A DNA stretch of 6,400 bases from Bacteroidales bacterium. Its GTDB lineage: Bacteria > Bacteroidota > Bacteroidia > Bacteroidales > GCA-2748055. Positions 1 to 6,400 of the stretch are shown here, in pieces (within the stretch, counting starts at the first letter, position 1; every line of letters begins with the position of its first letter). The position numbers were made by a program, and so were the translations under genes. The notes below the pieces were generated by a model that was given only the letters and a program-made list of their open reading frames with translations, was not told where the DNA came from and ran no database searches. Location of the stretch: assembly GCA_023135025.1 (NCBI GenBank), contig JAGLTY010000132.1, forward strand, positions 1 through 6,400, written 5' to 3'.

Positions 1-1325
1 GTCTTGTAGTCCACACCGTTATTCGAAATGATGGACGCCACCATATCGCGGTTAGAGAAGTACTGGATATAGTCCTGGTCGGTCAGGTCCTGGTAGATCC
101 CGTTGGCCACAAAAATATCTTTCAACCCGTCGTTGTCCATGTCCAGGATCAGGGCACCCCACGACCAGTCGGTGGCATAGACACCTGCAAGCCGGCCAAT
201 CTCACTGAAGGTGCCATCGGTGTTGTTGAGCTGCAGCATGTTGCGAGTAAACTGGTGGTGGTACCCGTTTTCATAGTTGGATTTGTAGCTGTCCCAGCTA
301 TCAAAAGTGGTTTTGGTTTTCAGCCGGGCATCATGCTCCGGGATCATATCGGTCACAAAGATCTCGGGATAGTGGTCGTTGTTGATATCGGCCATATCGG
401 CACCCATGGAGGCGGCAGAGATGCAGCGCATCATACCGGTGAGTGTCTCCCGGAATGTTCCATCGCCGTTGTTCATGTAGATATAGTCCCGCTCAAAAAA
501 GTCGTTGGATATATAGATATCCATCCATCCGTCCTGATCAATATCTCCAACGGTCACCCCCAGTCCAAACCCAATGATACTGGCGTAAATACCTGCCTCC
601 TCACTAACATCGGTAAAATGGTTGTTATCGTTGCGAAACAGTTTATCACCCCCGATGGGGTCCCTTATCATTCGCTGGTTTTCGGCGAGGTCGAAGCTGC
701 CGATGGCTTTGAAGGAGTTGTTTAACAGGTAGAGGTCCAGGTCCCCGTCCCTGTCATAATCAAAGAAAGCGCCATGGGTGGAATACCCATGGTCATTGAT
801 GCCATATGAAGCAGCCTGCTCCGTAAAAGTGAGATCCCCATTGTTGATATAGAGTTCATTGTGCCGCTCGTCACCCTCCACGTTTCCTGAATTGCAGACG
901 TAGATATCGGTCCACCCGTCACCGTTCACATCGGCCATACTGGCACCGGTCGACCATTCGCCATGTCCGCCGATCCCCGCACGGTCAGAGATATCCTCGA
1001 ATTTGAAATCTCCCATGTTCAGGTAGAGCACATTGGAGCCCATGTTGGAGGTGAGGAAGATATCGATGAGTCCGTCGTTGTTCACATCGCCCAGGGCCAC
1101 CCCTCCGCCATTGTAAAAGTTCCGGTAGGTGTAGATATTGAATTTCTTCTTCAACTGCTCATCATAGTCAAGGTGGTTCACAAATCCAGCCCCGGTATAG
1201 GATTCCGGCATCAGGGTAAAGAGTTGATCGCCTGAAGCTCCTCCGTTTCGACTGCATGAAAAGGAGAACAGCAGGGCCGTCAGAAGCAGTAAGCCAGGGA
1301 GCGTTTTAGGAAGCAAGGTTCTCAT
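1..1325 (-). CDS. VCBS/FG-GAP repeat lipoprotein, N-terminal part (runs off left edge)
   Basis: The frame is open from an ATG at 1325 to the left edge, giving 441 visible residues; the C-terminus is missing. The N-terminus is a lipoprotein-type signal peptide: Arg2 and Lys7, a Leu-rich core at about residues 12-20, and Cys24 in the context SFSC, a loose lipobox. Six calcium-loop motifs of the DxDxDG type follow, at about residues 80-88, 132-140, 189-197, 261-269, 313-321 (DINNDHYPE, final Asp replaced by Glu) and 395-403. Each is followed by the LYxNxGDxxF-type strand of VCBS/FG-GAP repeats. The motif spacing matches the upstream large lipoprotein with a constant offset of 3 residues, so the two are paralogues. 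By analogy the missing part should hold a seventh repeat and an ASPIC/UnbV domain; this is inference. The gene starts 7 bp after the stop of the small lipoprotein gene, so it is almost certainly in the same operon. Probably an envelope or surface binding protein; ligand unknown. Confidence 0.92.
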   Translation of the reverse strand, partial: MRTLLPKTLPGLLLLTALLFSFSCSRNGGASGDQLFTLMPESYTGAGFVNHLDYDEQLKKKFNIYTYRNFYNGGGVALGDVNNDGLIDIFLTSNMGSNVLYLNMGDFKFEDISDRAGIGGHGEWSTGASMADVNGDGWTDIYVCNSGNVEGDERHNELYINNGDLTFTEQAASYGINDHGYSTHGAFFDYDRDGDLDLYLLNNSFKAIGSFDLAENQRMIRDPIGGDKLFRNDNNHFTDVSEEAGIYASIIGFGLGVTVGDIDQDGWMDIYISNDFFERDYIYMNNGDGTFRETLTGMMRCISAASMGADMADINNDHYPEIFVTDMIPEHDARLKTKTTFDSWDSYKSNYENGYHHQFTRNMLQLNNTDGTFSEIGRLAGVYATDWSWGALILDMDNDGLKDIFVANGIYQDLTDQDYIQYFSNRDMVASIISNNGVDYK

Positions 1326-1332
1326 GCGGAAA

Positions 1333-1923
1333 TCAGTTCTGATTTGCTTCCTGCAAGGAATCTTTTTCAACGCCGGAAAGCATATCGGTAAAAACGGCCC
1401 ATACATAGAGTTCATTCTCATTGTATATGGTGATCCGCCTGTTGCCGTCGATCTTGGTATATGCCGTTCCCTTTATTGGATGGACAATGGTAATGAATCC
1501 GTTGCCATAGATATCCTCGTACCAGTTCTTCACATCCTCGGCCAGCTTTGCAGGGGTGAGCTCTTTGTTCCAGGGGGCCCAGCCATTGTATACAAATCTT
1601 ACCGGCAGTTCTACGATTATGCCATTTTCGAACTTGGGATAGAAATTCATGGTAGCGGGATGTTCCAGCTCCTCCTTGATCTCATACAGTACAGTCTGGT
1701 TGCCTGTTCCCTGCCTGATCAAACCATCTTGATTCAGCTTCCAGCAGTGTTTATAGAACGCTTCATCGGTCATGCCGAAAGAGATCCCCATAAACAAGGA
1801 GTCATACCTGACCCCGCTGGCCAGTTCACGTTTTAATCTGCGTTCATATGTTTTTCCGGGTGAGCATCCTCCCGCAATAATTACGGCAATGACTGCCAGT
1901 ACCATCCATTTCATCTTATTCAT
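1333..1923 (-). CDS. Small lipoprotein of unrecognised family
   Basis: This encodes 196 residues. The N-terminus has Lys3 and Lys5, a hydrophobic stretch at about residues 7-17, and a clear lipobox IAGGC with the lipidated Cys at 20, so the mature protein is about 177 residues and membrane-anchored. No DxDxDG repeat or known catalytic motif is visible. The mature part is mixed in character and rich in aromatic residues (for example CWKLNQ at 60-65 and WAPWNKEL at 115-122), with a charged C-terminal tail. I cannot assign a family or function. It lies between two paralogous VCBS-repeat lipoprotein genes, 12 bp after the first and 7 bp before the second, which argues for co-transcription and a shared role. 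The start is slightly uncertain: the purine run AGAAGG touches the first ATG (1923) directly, but sits 9 nt before Met4 (1914), a more usual spacing. Both starts keep the signal peptide. Confidence 0.88.
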   Translation of the reverse strand: MNKMKWMVLAVIAVIIAGGCSPGKTYERRLKRELASGVRYDSLFMGISFGMTDEAFYKHCWKLNQDGLIRQGTGNQTVLYEIKEELEHPATMNFYPKFENGIIVELPVRFVYNGWAPWNKELTPAKLAEDVKNWYEDIYGNGFITIVHPIKGTAYTKIDGNRRITIYNENELYVWAVFTDMLSGVEKDSLQEANQN

Positions 1924-1935
1924 CCTTCTTCAAGT

Positions 1936-4900
1936 TCAAAAAGTGTAAAATTGTAAATTCTCATTGTTTCTTGCAACTATAATCACCTCCCTGCCATCAA
2001 TTTTTATAACGGCAAGGTCACGGATCTCACCCCTGGTGAAAAAACCGGAGCTATCGGCGGGGATGGTCCTCCAGTTTTCATCCCCTCTGCCTTTCAGGAA
2101 GAGCCCGTGGCCGGCACTGTAGATTCCGGTCTCAGGTTTGGCCCTGGTCATGTTTCCACCCAGCACGATATCACAAATCGCATCGTGATCGAAGTCCCCC
2201 GTTACCATGGCATAAACCGGTGAGAGCTGACTCTCGGTTGGGAGGGGCTTGACCCGGAACGCCCCCTGGCCATCGTTGATCAACAGCGCACTCTCCAGGA
2301 TATTGACCTGCAGCACTACCGACCGCTGAAGGATCTCTTCTGAAAAAATATCATGGATGGTCTGTCCGCTATATGCCTTGAATGTCTCATATTTTCGATC
2401 CAGGACAGGAATCTGTCTCACCAGGTCATCCTTCATGGCCACCGGGTAGGCTGTGTCGCCGTTAAATGCACAGATGATATGTTCCACACTGCCGTTCAGG
2501 TCAAAATCGTTCACATACATGGTGATTGGCTTCTCCGGGGTGGCCCGGAAGCGTGAGTTCAGTCCATGGTTCCCCAACACCAGGTCCGTATCACCATCCC
2601 CGTCCAGGTCTTCTGCCGCGACCCGGTTCCACCAACCTTCTGTTCCCGACAAACCATATGCGTCGGAGCGGTCCGTGAAGAGGCCCTGCTCATTGATAAA
2701 GAGCTTTACGGGCATCCAGTCGCCCACAATCACCATATCGGGATCGTTGTCGTTGTCCACATCTGCCCAGACCATATCGGTGATCATCCCCACCTCTTTT
2801 AGTCCGGGTGCCTTCTCTGCGGAGATGTTGGTAAAATTTCCCTTTCCGTCATTTTCCAGCAGGTAGCTGTTTACCGGGATGCCATAAAGAAAGGGGTGCA
2901 GGCGGATCCCTACAAAGAGGTCCATGTCTCCGTCACCGTCAAAATCGGCAGGCTGCACGCAGGAGCTGCTCTCATAACGGCCTGCTGGCAGAATCTGTTT
3001 TGATCTGGAGAAGAACCCCTTTCCATTGTTCAGGTAAAGCTTGTCGCTCAGGGCAGAAGAGCTGGTGGAAAACTCATTGCCGCCACAGGCTACATAGAGA
3101 TCCATGTCGCCGTCACCATCTGCATCAAACAGGGCACAACCGGACTCTTCGGAGATCCTTTCAGCCTCAAACAGGCGCTTGTTGGAAGGCCGGAAGCGGC
3201 CCCCGGTCTCCTGGAGATAAAGTGCCCCTGCTGTGCCTTTTGCCCCACAAATATAGAGGTCGTCCAGTCCGTCGTTATTCACATCCCCCACTGCCATACG
3301 GGGACCTTCATTGGAGTGCATATGAAAGAGCAGCGACTCCCTTTGGAAATCCACATAATCATTCTCCACATGTGAAACGCAGAGACCCTGCGGGGGATCG
3401 CTTTTTTTGAATACCCTGGTCTTCATTGGTGCCGGATTTTCCGGACAGGTACCAGATGATGACTGCAGAAGGGTGAGGAACTGGTTGGCATGCACGTTAT
3501 ACAGCAGGGAACAGCGGCCGTCGGGCCAGGTCACTCTGATCGAATCTATCACGTTTACACTTCCCAGTCCAAAGTGGAGCCGTGGATCCACAGACGATTT
3601 AAACCCCCGCATGGGAACCAGCTCCTGGTAGCTCGTTTTCCCCTGGTAGTAAAGTGTTGCTGTAGCCCCTATGGCACCGCTGTTGGCACCATTGCCTGTG
3701 AAGGCGATAGATAGAAAATTGGAATGCGCCTGCTCCCTGGTATTGTTCCGGTAGAGAAATGAGGGCATGTTCACATTGTTGACCACCAGGTCGAGGTCCC
3801 CATCGTTATCCAGGTCGCCGTAGGCGGCCCCGTTGGAGTGCGACGGTGTGGCAAGTCCCCACGTTTCCGAGAGGTTGGTAAAGGTGAGATCGCCATTGTT
3901 CCTGAAAGCATAGTTGGGAACCCGCTCCGAAGGAATCCGATCGATGAGGCTGAGAATGGCCTGCTCCTCACTTTTGATCATGGAGCGCATCAGGGCCGGA
4001 TTGGAATAGAGATTCAGGTAGTCCCGGTCCAGCAGGTCCTTGTAGATCCCGTTGGCCACAAAAAGGTCCCGCCACCCGTCATTATCCAGGTCCACGATCA
4101 GTGCACCCCAGCTCCAGTCGGTGGCATCGACACCGCTGTACCTGCCAATTTCGCTGAAGGAGCCATTCCGGTTGTTCAGTTGCAATACGTTTCGGGCAAA
4201 CTGGTGGTGGTAGCCCTTCTCCACCTTGTTCCTGTAACTCTCCCATGCCTCAAAAAGCACCTTGGTCTTCAGGCGGGCATCCCCCTGGGCCGTCATTTCT
4301 GTGACGAAAATATCGGGCCAGGTATCGTTGTTGATATCGGCAATATCGGCCCCCATGGCGCCCAGGCTGGTCTCCCCCAGCTGTTCATCAAGCAGTTCCG
4401 AAAAGGTGCCATCCCGGTTGTTGATATAGAGATAATCGCGTTCGAAAAAGTCATTGGAGACATAGAGGTCCAACCACCCATCGCGGTTCAGGTCTGCCAC
4501 GCTGGCACCCAGGCCAAACCCGATCTTGCTGCCATAGATACCCGCTTCAGCACTGACATCCACAAAGATATTCCCGTCGTTCCTGTATAGCTTATTTGCA
4601 CCCAGGGTATCGCGCACCAGCCGCTCTCCCTCCACCATATCAAAATCGGTGACCGATTGGAAGGAGTTGTTCAGCAGGTAGCAATCCAGGTCGCCATCCC
4701 GGTCATAATCAAAAAAGGAGGCGTGAGTGGAGAGGCCTACATCGGCTATACCAAATTGCTCTGCCTGTTCTGTAAAGGTCAGATCCCCGTTATTAATAAA
4801 GAGCTCATTGTGCCGGTTTGGAGTATCCGGAATGCCCGATTTACAGACATAGATATCGAGCCAGCCGTCGCCGTTCACATCAGCAATACTCACCCCGGTG

Positions 4901-5265
4901 GACCATACATCCGGACATGCTACCCCCGCTTGCTCCGTAATATCCTCAAAGACAAAATTGCCCTTGTTGATATAAAGCTTATTATCTACAATGTTGCCGC
5001 AAAAATAGATATCGGACAGACCATCATTGTTAAAATCTCCAAGTCCAACACCTGCTCCATTGTAGAAATTCCTGTAGGTATAGGTATTGTACTCTTCAGT
5101 ATATTCCACTTGGTTAGCAAATGAAATGTGGGTTATTTCTTTGCCCAAAAGTGAGAACAGGGGGGAGTGATCAGCATCTGATGCTCCTTTGTTGCATGAA
5201 GTTACCAGAAAGGAGATTATTAGTATTGCTCCAAATGAGCAGCCCTTAATGCTCAGAAATGCCAT
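1936..5265 (-). CDS. Large VCBS/FG-GAP repeat lipoprotein with central ASPIC/UnbV domain
   Basis: About 1109 residues from the chosen ATG at 5265. The signal peptide has a hydrophobic core at about 12-21 and the lipobox VTSC with Cys at 24. Seven calcium-loop motifs follow, at about 77-85, 129-137, 186-194, 258-266, 310-318, 392-400 and 484-492, then an ASPIC/UnbV domain at about 516-600 with the typical GAIGA, HFGLG and VTWPDG elements. Seven further motifs lie at about 661-669, 714-722, 774-782, 835-843, 886-894, 920-928 (DFDLNGSVE, degenerate) and 1024-1032 (DFDHDAICD, degenerate). VCBS/FG-GAP repeats form calcium-binding beta-propeller blades in known relatives; the family is often misnamed RNA-binding protein. 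The frame remains open to an ATG at 5433, but that extension would run through the terminator and hairpins and bury the signal peptide, so it is rejected; an ATG at 5292 remains possible. A weak AAGAG lies 5 nt before the chosen ATG. It probably acts at the cell surface beside a SusC/D system; ligand unknown. Confidence 0.93.
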   Translation of the reverse strand: MAFLSIKGCSFGAILIISFLVTSCNKGASDADHSPLFSLLGKEITHISFANQVEYTEEYNTYTYRNFYNGAGVGLGDFNNDGLSDIYFCGNIVDNKLYINKGNFVFEDITEQAGVACPDVWSTGVSIADVNGDGWLDIYVCKSGIPDTPNRHNELFINNGDLTFTEQAEQFGIADVGLSTHASFFDYDRDGDLDCYLLNNSFQSVTDFDMVEGERLVRDTLGANKLYRNDGNIFVDVSAEAGIYGSKIGFGLGASVADLNRDGWLDLYVSNDFFERDYLYINNRDGTFSELLDEQLGETSLGAMGADIADINNDTWPDIFVTEMTAQGDARLKTKVLFEAWESYRNKVEKGYHHQFARNVLQLNNRNGSFSEIGRYSGVDATDWSWGALIVDLDNDGWRDLFVANGIYKDLLDRDYLNLYSNPALMRSMIKSEEQAILSLIDRIPSERVPNYAFRNNGDLTFTNLSETWGLATPSHSNGAAYGDLDNDGDLDLVVNNVNMPSFLYRNNTREQAHSNFLSIAFTGNGANSGAIGATATLYYQGKTSYQELVPMRGFKSSVDPRLHFGLGSVNVIDSIRVTWPDGRCSLLYNVHANQFLTLLQSSSGTCPENPAPMKTRVFKKSDPPQGLCVSHVENDYVDFQRESLLFHMHSNEGPRMAVGDVNNDGLDDLYICGAKGTAGALYLQETGGRFRPSNKRLFEAERISEESGCALFDADGDGDMDLYVACGGNEFSTSSSALSDKLYLNNGKGFFSRSKQILPAGRYESSSCVQPADFDGDGDMDLFVGIRLHPFLYGIPVNSYLLENDGKGNFTNISAEKAPGLKEVGMITDMVWADVDNDNDPDMVIVGDWMPVKLFINEQGLFTDRSDAYGLSGTEGWWNRVAAEDLDGDGDTDLVLGNHGLNSRFRATPEKPITMYVNDFDLNGSVEHIICAFNGDTAYPVAMKDDLVRQIPVLDRKYETFKAYSGQTIHDIFSEEILQRSVVLQVNILESALLINDGQGAFRVKPLPTESQLSPVYAMVTGDFDHDAICDIVLGGNMTRAKPETGIYSAGHGLFLKGRGDENWRTIPADSSGFFTRGEIRDLAVIKIDGREVIIVARNNENLQFYTF

Positions 5266-5415
5266 TATAACTCTTGAATTACGTGAGCGCATTAGCTGCG
5301 CTGAGCTTGTAAACTCGGTTCCCCGTAGCTCTGCTTCGGGGTTAGCGAGCACAATATAGTAAACAATTAATCGATGAATACTCGCAGCTTTGCTGCGAGG
5401 AGAGTCAATTAGCTG
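5266..5415 (-). promoter_or_regulatory. Leader region expected to hold the promoter of the VCBS lipoprotein operon
   Basis: Because a strong terminator closes the susD unit just upstream, transcription of the VCBS operon should start in these 150 bp or depend on readthrough. The most AT-rich part is about 5351-5380. On the minus strand it contains TATATTGTG, a poor match to the Bacteroidota -7 consensus TAnnTTTG, with no TTTG-like -33 element at a proper distance. I therefore cannot name a promoter. Most of the remainder is the hairpin array. The assignment rests on context only. Confidence 0.3.
5286..5399 (-). repeat. Array of four short palindromes (REP-like element or structured leader)
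   Basis: Four inverted repeats lie in 114 bp. Plus-strand coordinates: 5381-5399, perfect 8-bp stem CTCGCAGC/GCTGCGAG with loop TTT; 5321-5341, 9-bp stem with one mismatch (CCCCGTAGC/GCTTCGGGG) and loop TCT; 5303-5316, weak 5-bp stem with one G-U pair in the minus-strand RNA; 5286-5302, 6-bp stem AGCGCA/TGCGCT with a 5-nt loop. The last two abut. None is followed by a T-run on the minus strand, so they are not intrinsic terminators. The compact GC stems with AGC/GCT near the loop resemble REP-type intergenic repeats; that is inference. An 8-bp direct repeat ATTAGCTG occurs at 5291-5298 and 5408-5415, but the first copy overlaps a stem, so it is weak evidence for a target-site duplication. Confidence 0.55.
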
Positions 5416-5459
5416 AAAAAAGAAAGCAAGCAATCGTAAAATTGCCTGCTTTCTCTTTC
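5416..5459 (-). terminator. Intrinsic terminator of the susD transcription unit
   Basis: Arms at 5422-5434 and 5441-5453 form a 13-bp stem in the minus-strand RNA with a single G-U pair and a 6-nt loop. The stem is followed on the minus strand by six T residues (complement of 5416-5421). A-U and G-U pairing can extend the base of the stem outward to about 5416/5459. It begins about 25 bp after the SusD stop codon, the expected place for a Rho-independent terminator. In the plus direction the following TCTCTTT is a poorer U-tract, so activity on that strand is doubtful. Confidence 0.85.
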
Positions 5460-5483
5460 AAAGAATTTGTTCAAATATTATTG

Positions 5484-6400
5484 CTAATACCCCGGATTCT
5501 GTGACAGATTTGGATTGGCATCCAGTTTATCCCTGTGAATCGGGAAGAGGGTGGTATGTTCGCCTGTTTCCATTATGTCCTGAGGGTTATAGAACGGAAG
5601 TACCCATTTTTCAAGATCCGTCCAATAGCCCCAGCGGATCAGATCCTGCCGCCTGTGGTTTTCCGCGAACATTTCGCGTCCAATTTCATTGAACAGTTCT
5701 CCACCGGGAACATTCCCGCCTTCCAGATCAAAACTCAGCGGACCATCCAGGGTGGTCAGAGGATCAACACCGGCCCTGCTTCTGATCTGGTTAACCAGTA
5801 TCAGTGCCTCTGCATCAAGGCCATTGCGGAAGAGTGCTTCTGCTTTCATCAGCAGCACATCGGCATAGCGGAATACGGCATAATCATTACTCATGGCACC
5901 GGGTATACTTCCTATGGCAATTTCCCATTTACCGATCCTCACACCCGCCTGACGCAGGGCCTGGGGACCCAGTTCATTGATCTGCGGTTGAGGCGGATCA
6001 TGGAAGAAACTTCCGAAATTAAGGGGTTCTTCATCAAGGTCTCCCACAAAAGGTTCAGGTTGGCGATCTGGGTCCGGACCTTTAAATCCATCGTCCATTA
6101 CCAAAACTCCGCCACTTGTATACTGGTAACCTGCCACAAAATTACCCCGTTTCCCTGAAGGACCATCGAGGGTACCTACACCACCCTTTCGCAGATCAGT
6201 ATCCTCGTAGGAATTGTAAAACTCTTCCAGCGTACAGAAACCATTCCAGGGCTGCTGAGTCAGGTTATAGGTCTGCTGACTGCCGTAATGCAATGTCCGG
6301 ACGGCTATATTGAATCCCTCGAAAAATACCTGGTCGTAAGGAATAGAAAAGATAAACTCCTTGGACCCGGAATTGTCCTCATTGAAATTGGAAAAATAGT
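5484..6400 (-). CDS. SusD/RagB-family nutrient-uptake outer-membrane lipoprotein, C-terminal part (runs off right edge)
   Basis: The last 304 residues and a TAG stop are visible; the frame is open to the right edge. Typical family members are about 450-600 residues, so roughly the N-terminal half with its signal peptide is missing. An in-frame TTG at 6293 is internal and not a start. Family signatures, numbered in the visible fragment: the tetratricopeptide-like segment NDYAVFRYADVLLMKAEALF at about 171-190, NQIRSRAG at 203-210, EIGREMFAENHRRQDLIRW at about 237-256, and the terminal FPI...NPNLSQNPGY ending at 304. SusD proteins are surface lipoproteins that cap a SusC TonB-dependent transporter and help capture glycans or other nutrients. 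The partner gene usually lies immediately upstream, here beyond the right edge. No residue visible tells the substrate. The gene is closed by its own terminator, and the VCBS-repeat operon follows in the same direction after 218 bp. Confidence 0.97.
   Translation of the reverse strand, partial: YFSNFNEDNSGSKEFIFSIPYDQVFFEGFNIAVRTLHYGSQQTYNLTQQPWNGFCTLEEFYNSYEDTDLRKGGVGTLDGPSGKRGNFVAGYQYTSGGVLVMDDGFKGPDPDRQPEPFVGDLDEEPLNFGSFFHDPPQPQINELGPQALRQAGVRIGKWEIAIGSIPGAMSNDYAVFRYADVLLMKAEALFRNGLDAEALILVNQIRSRAGVDPLTTLDGPLSFDLEGGNVPGGELFNEIGREMFAENHRRQDLIRWGYWTDLEKWVLPFYNPQDIMETGEHTTLFPIHRDKLDANPNLSQNPGY

Noticed and set aside
255..725. Plus-strand open frame of 156 codons, with similar ones at 963-1235, 1324-1836, 3838-4590 and 4657-5124.
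   Set aside because: They lie antisense to clear minus-strand genes. Their recurring VVDIGxIG-like strings are the complement of the DxDxDG repeat codons, and no independent domain or signal is visible.
3000..3410. Plus-strand open frame rich in Arg, His and Pro.
   Set aside because: The composition is typical of an out-of-frame reading, and the frame is fully inside the large lipoprotein gene.
1..5265. The repeated D-rich coding motifs as a possible CRISPR or DNA repeat array.
   Set aside because: The repetition is at protein level with varied codons and spacing of roughly 100-300 bp; there are no conserved identical DNA repeats.
5355..5380. A Bacteroidota-type promoter in the AT-rich stretch on the minus strand.
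   Set aside because: TATATTGTG matches TAnnTTTG poorly and no TTTG lies at the -33 distance.
5381..5399. The perfect palindrome as a second terminator.
   Set aside because: No T-run follows it on either strand.
5291..5415. The 8-bp direct repeat ATTAGCTG flanking the hairpin block, as a target-site duplication of an insertion.
   Set aside because: One copy is inside the hairpin at 5286-5302, and an 8-mer match over this length can occur by chance; kept only as a note.
5535..6158. Plus-strand open frame of 207 codons.
   Set aside because: It is antisense to the SusD C-terminal coding region, whose family motifs are unmistakable.

Overview
The window looks like chromosomal DNA from a member of the Bacteroidota. 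The evidence is the C-terminal half of a SusD/RagB-family outer-membrane lipoprotein at the right edge, followed by large lipoproteins built from VCBS/FG-GAP repeats with an ASPIC/UnbV domain. Both families are frequent companions in SusC/SusD-type nutrient-uptake loci of this phylum. Ribosome-binding sites are weak, as is usual there. Nothing in the sequence fixes the genus or the transported substrate. All genes are on the minus strand, so the window is best read from right to left.

Right edge (6400-5484): the last 304 residues of a SusD-like protein. Its N-terminus, and any SusC/TonB-dependent partner, lie outside the window. About 25 bp after its stop codon is a strong intrinsic terminator (about 5416-5459). 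The rest of the 218-bp gap (5266-5415) holds four short palindromes in a row (5286-5399). They look like a mobile or REP-like intergenic repeat, or a structured leader RNA. No convincing promoter was found there, although the terminator implies that one exists.

Centre (5265-1936): a lipoprotein of about 1109 residues with seven DxDxDG-type calcium-binding repeats, an ASPIC/UnbV domain, then seven more such motifs. This suggests two beta-propellers on one chain. The start is placed at 5265, where a lipoprotein signal peptide begins; the open frame itself extends to 5433. Twelve bases later comes a small lipoprotein of unrecognised family (1923-1333, 196 aa). Seven bases after that begins a second VCBS-repeat lipoprotein (1325 to beyond the left edge). 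Its visible 441 residues match the N-terminal part of the central protein almost without gaps.

The tight spacing indicates that the last three genes form one operon, probably transcribed separately from the susD unit. A reasonable inference is that all four products are lipid-anchored envelope proteins acting around a SusC/D-type importer, with the repeat proteins as binding or scaffold components. Their biochemical function cannot be read from the sequence. The plus-strand open frames appear to be antisense shadows of the repeat-rich genes.
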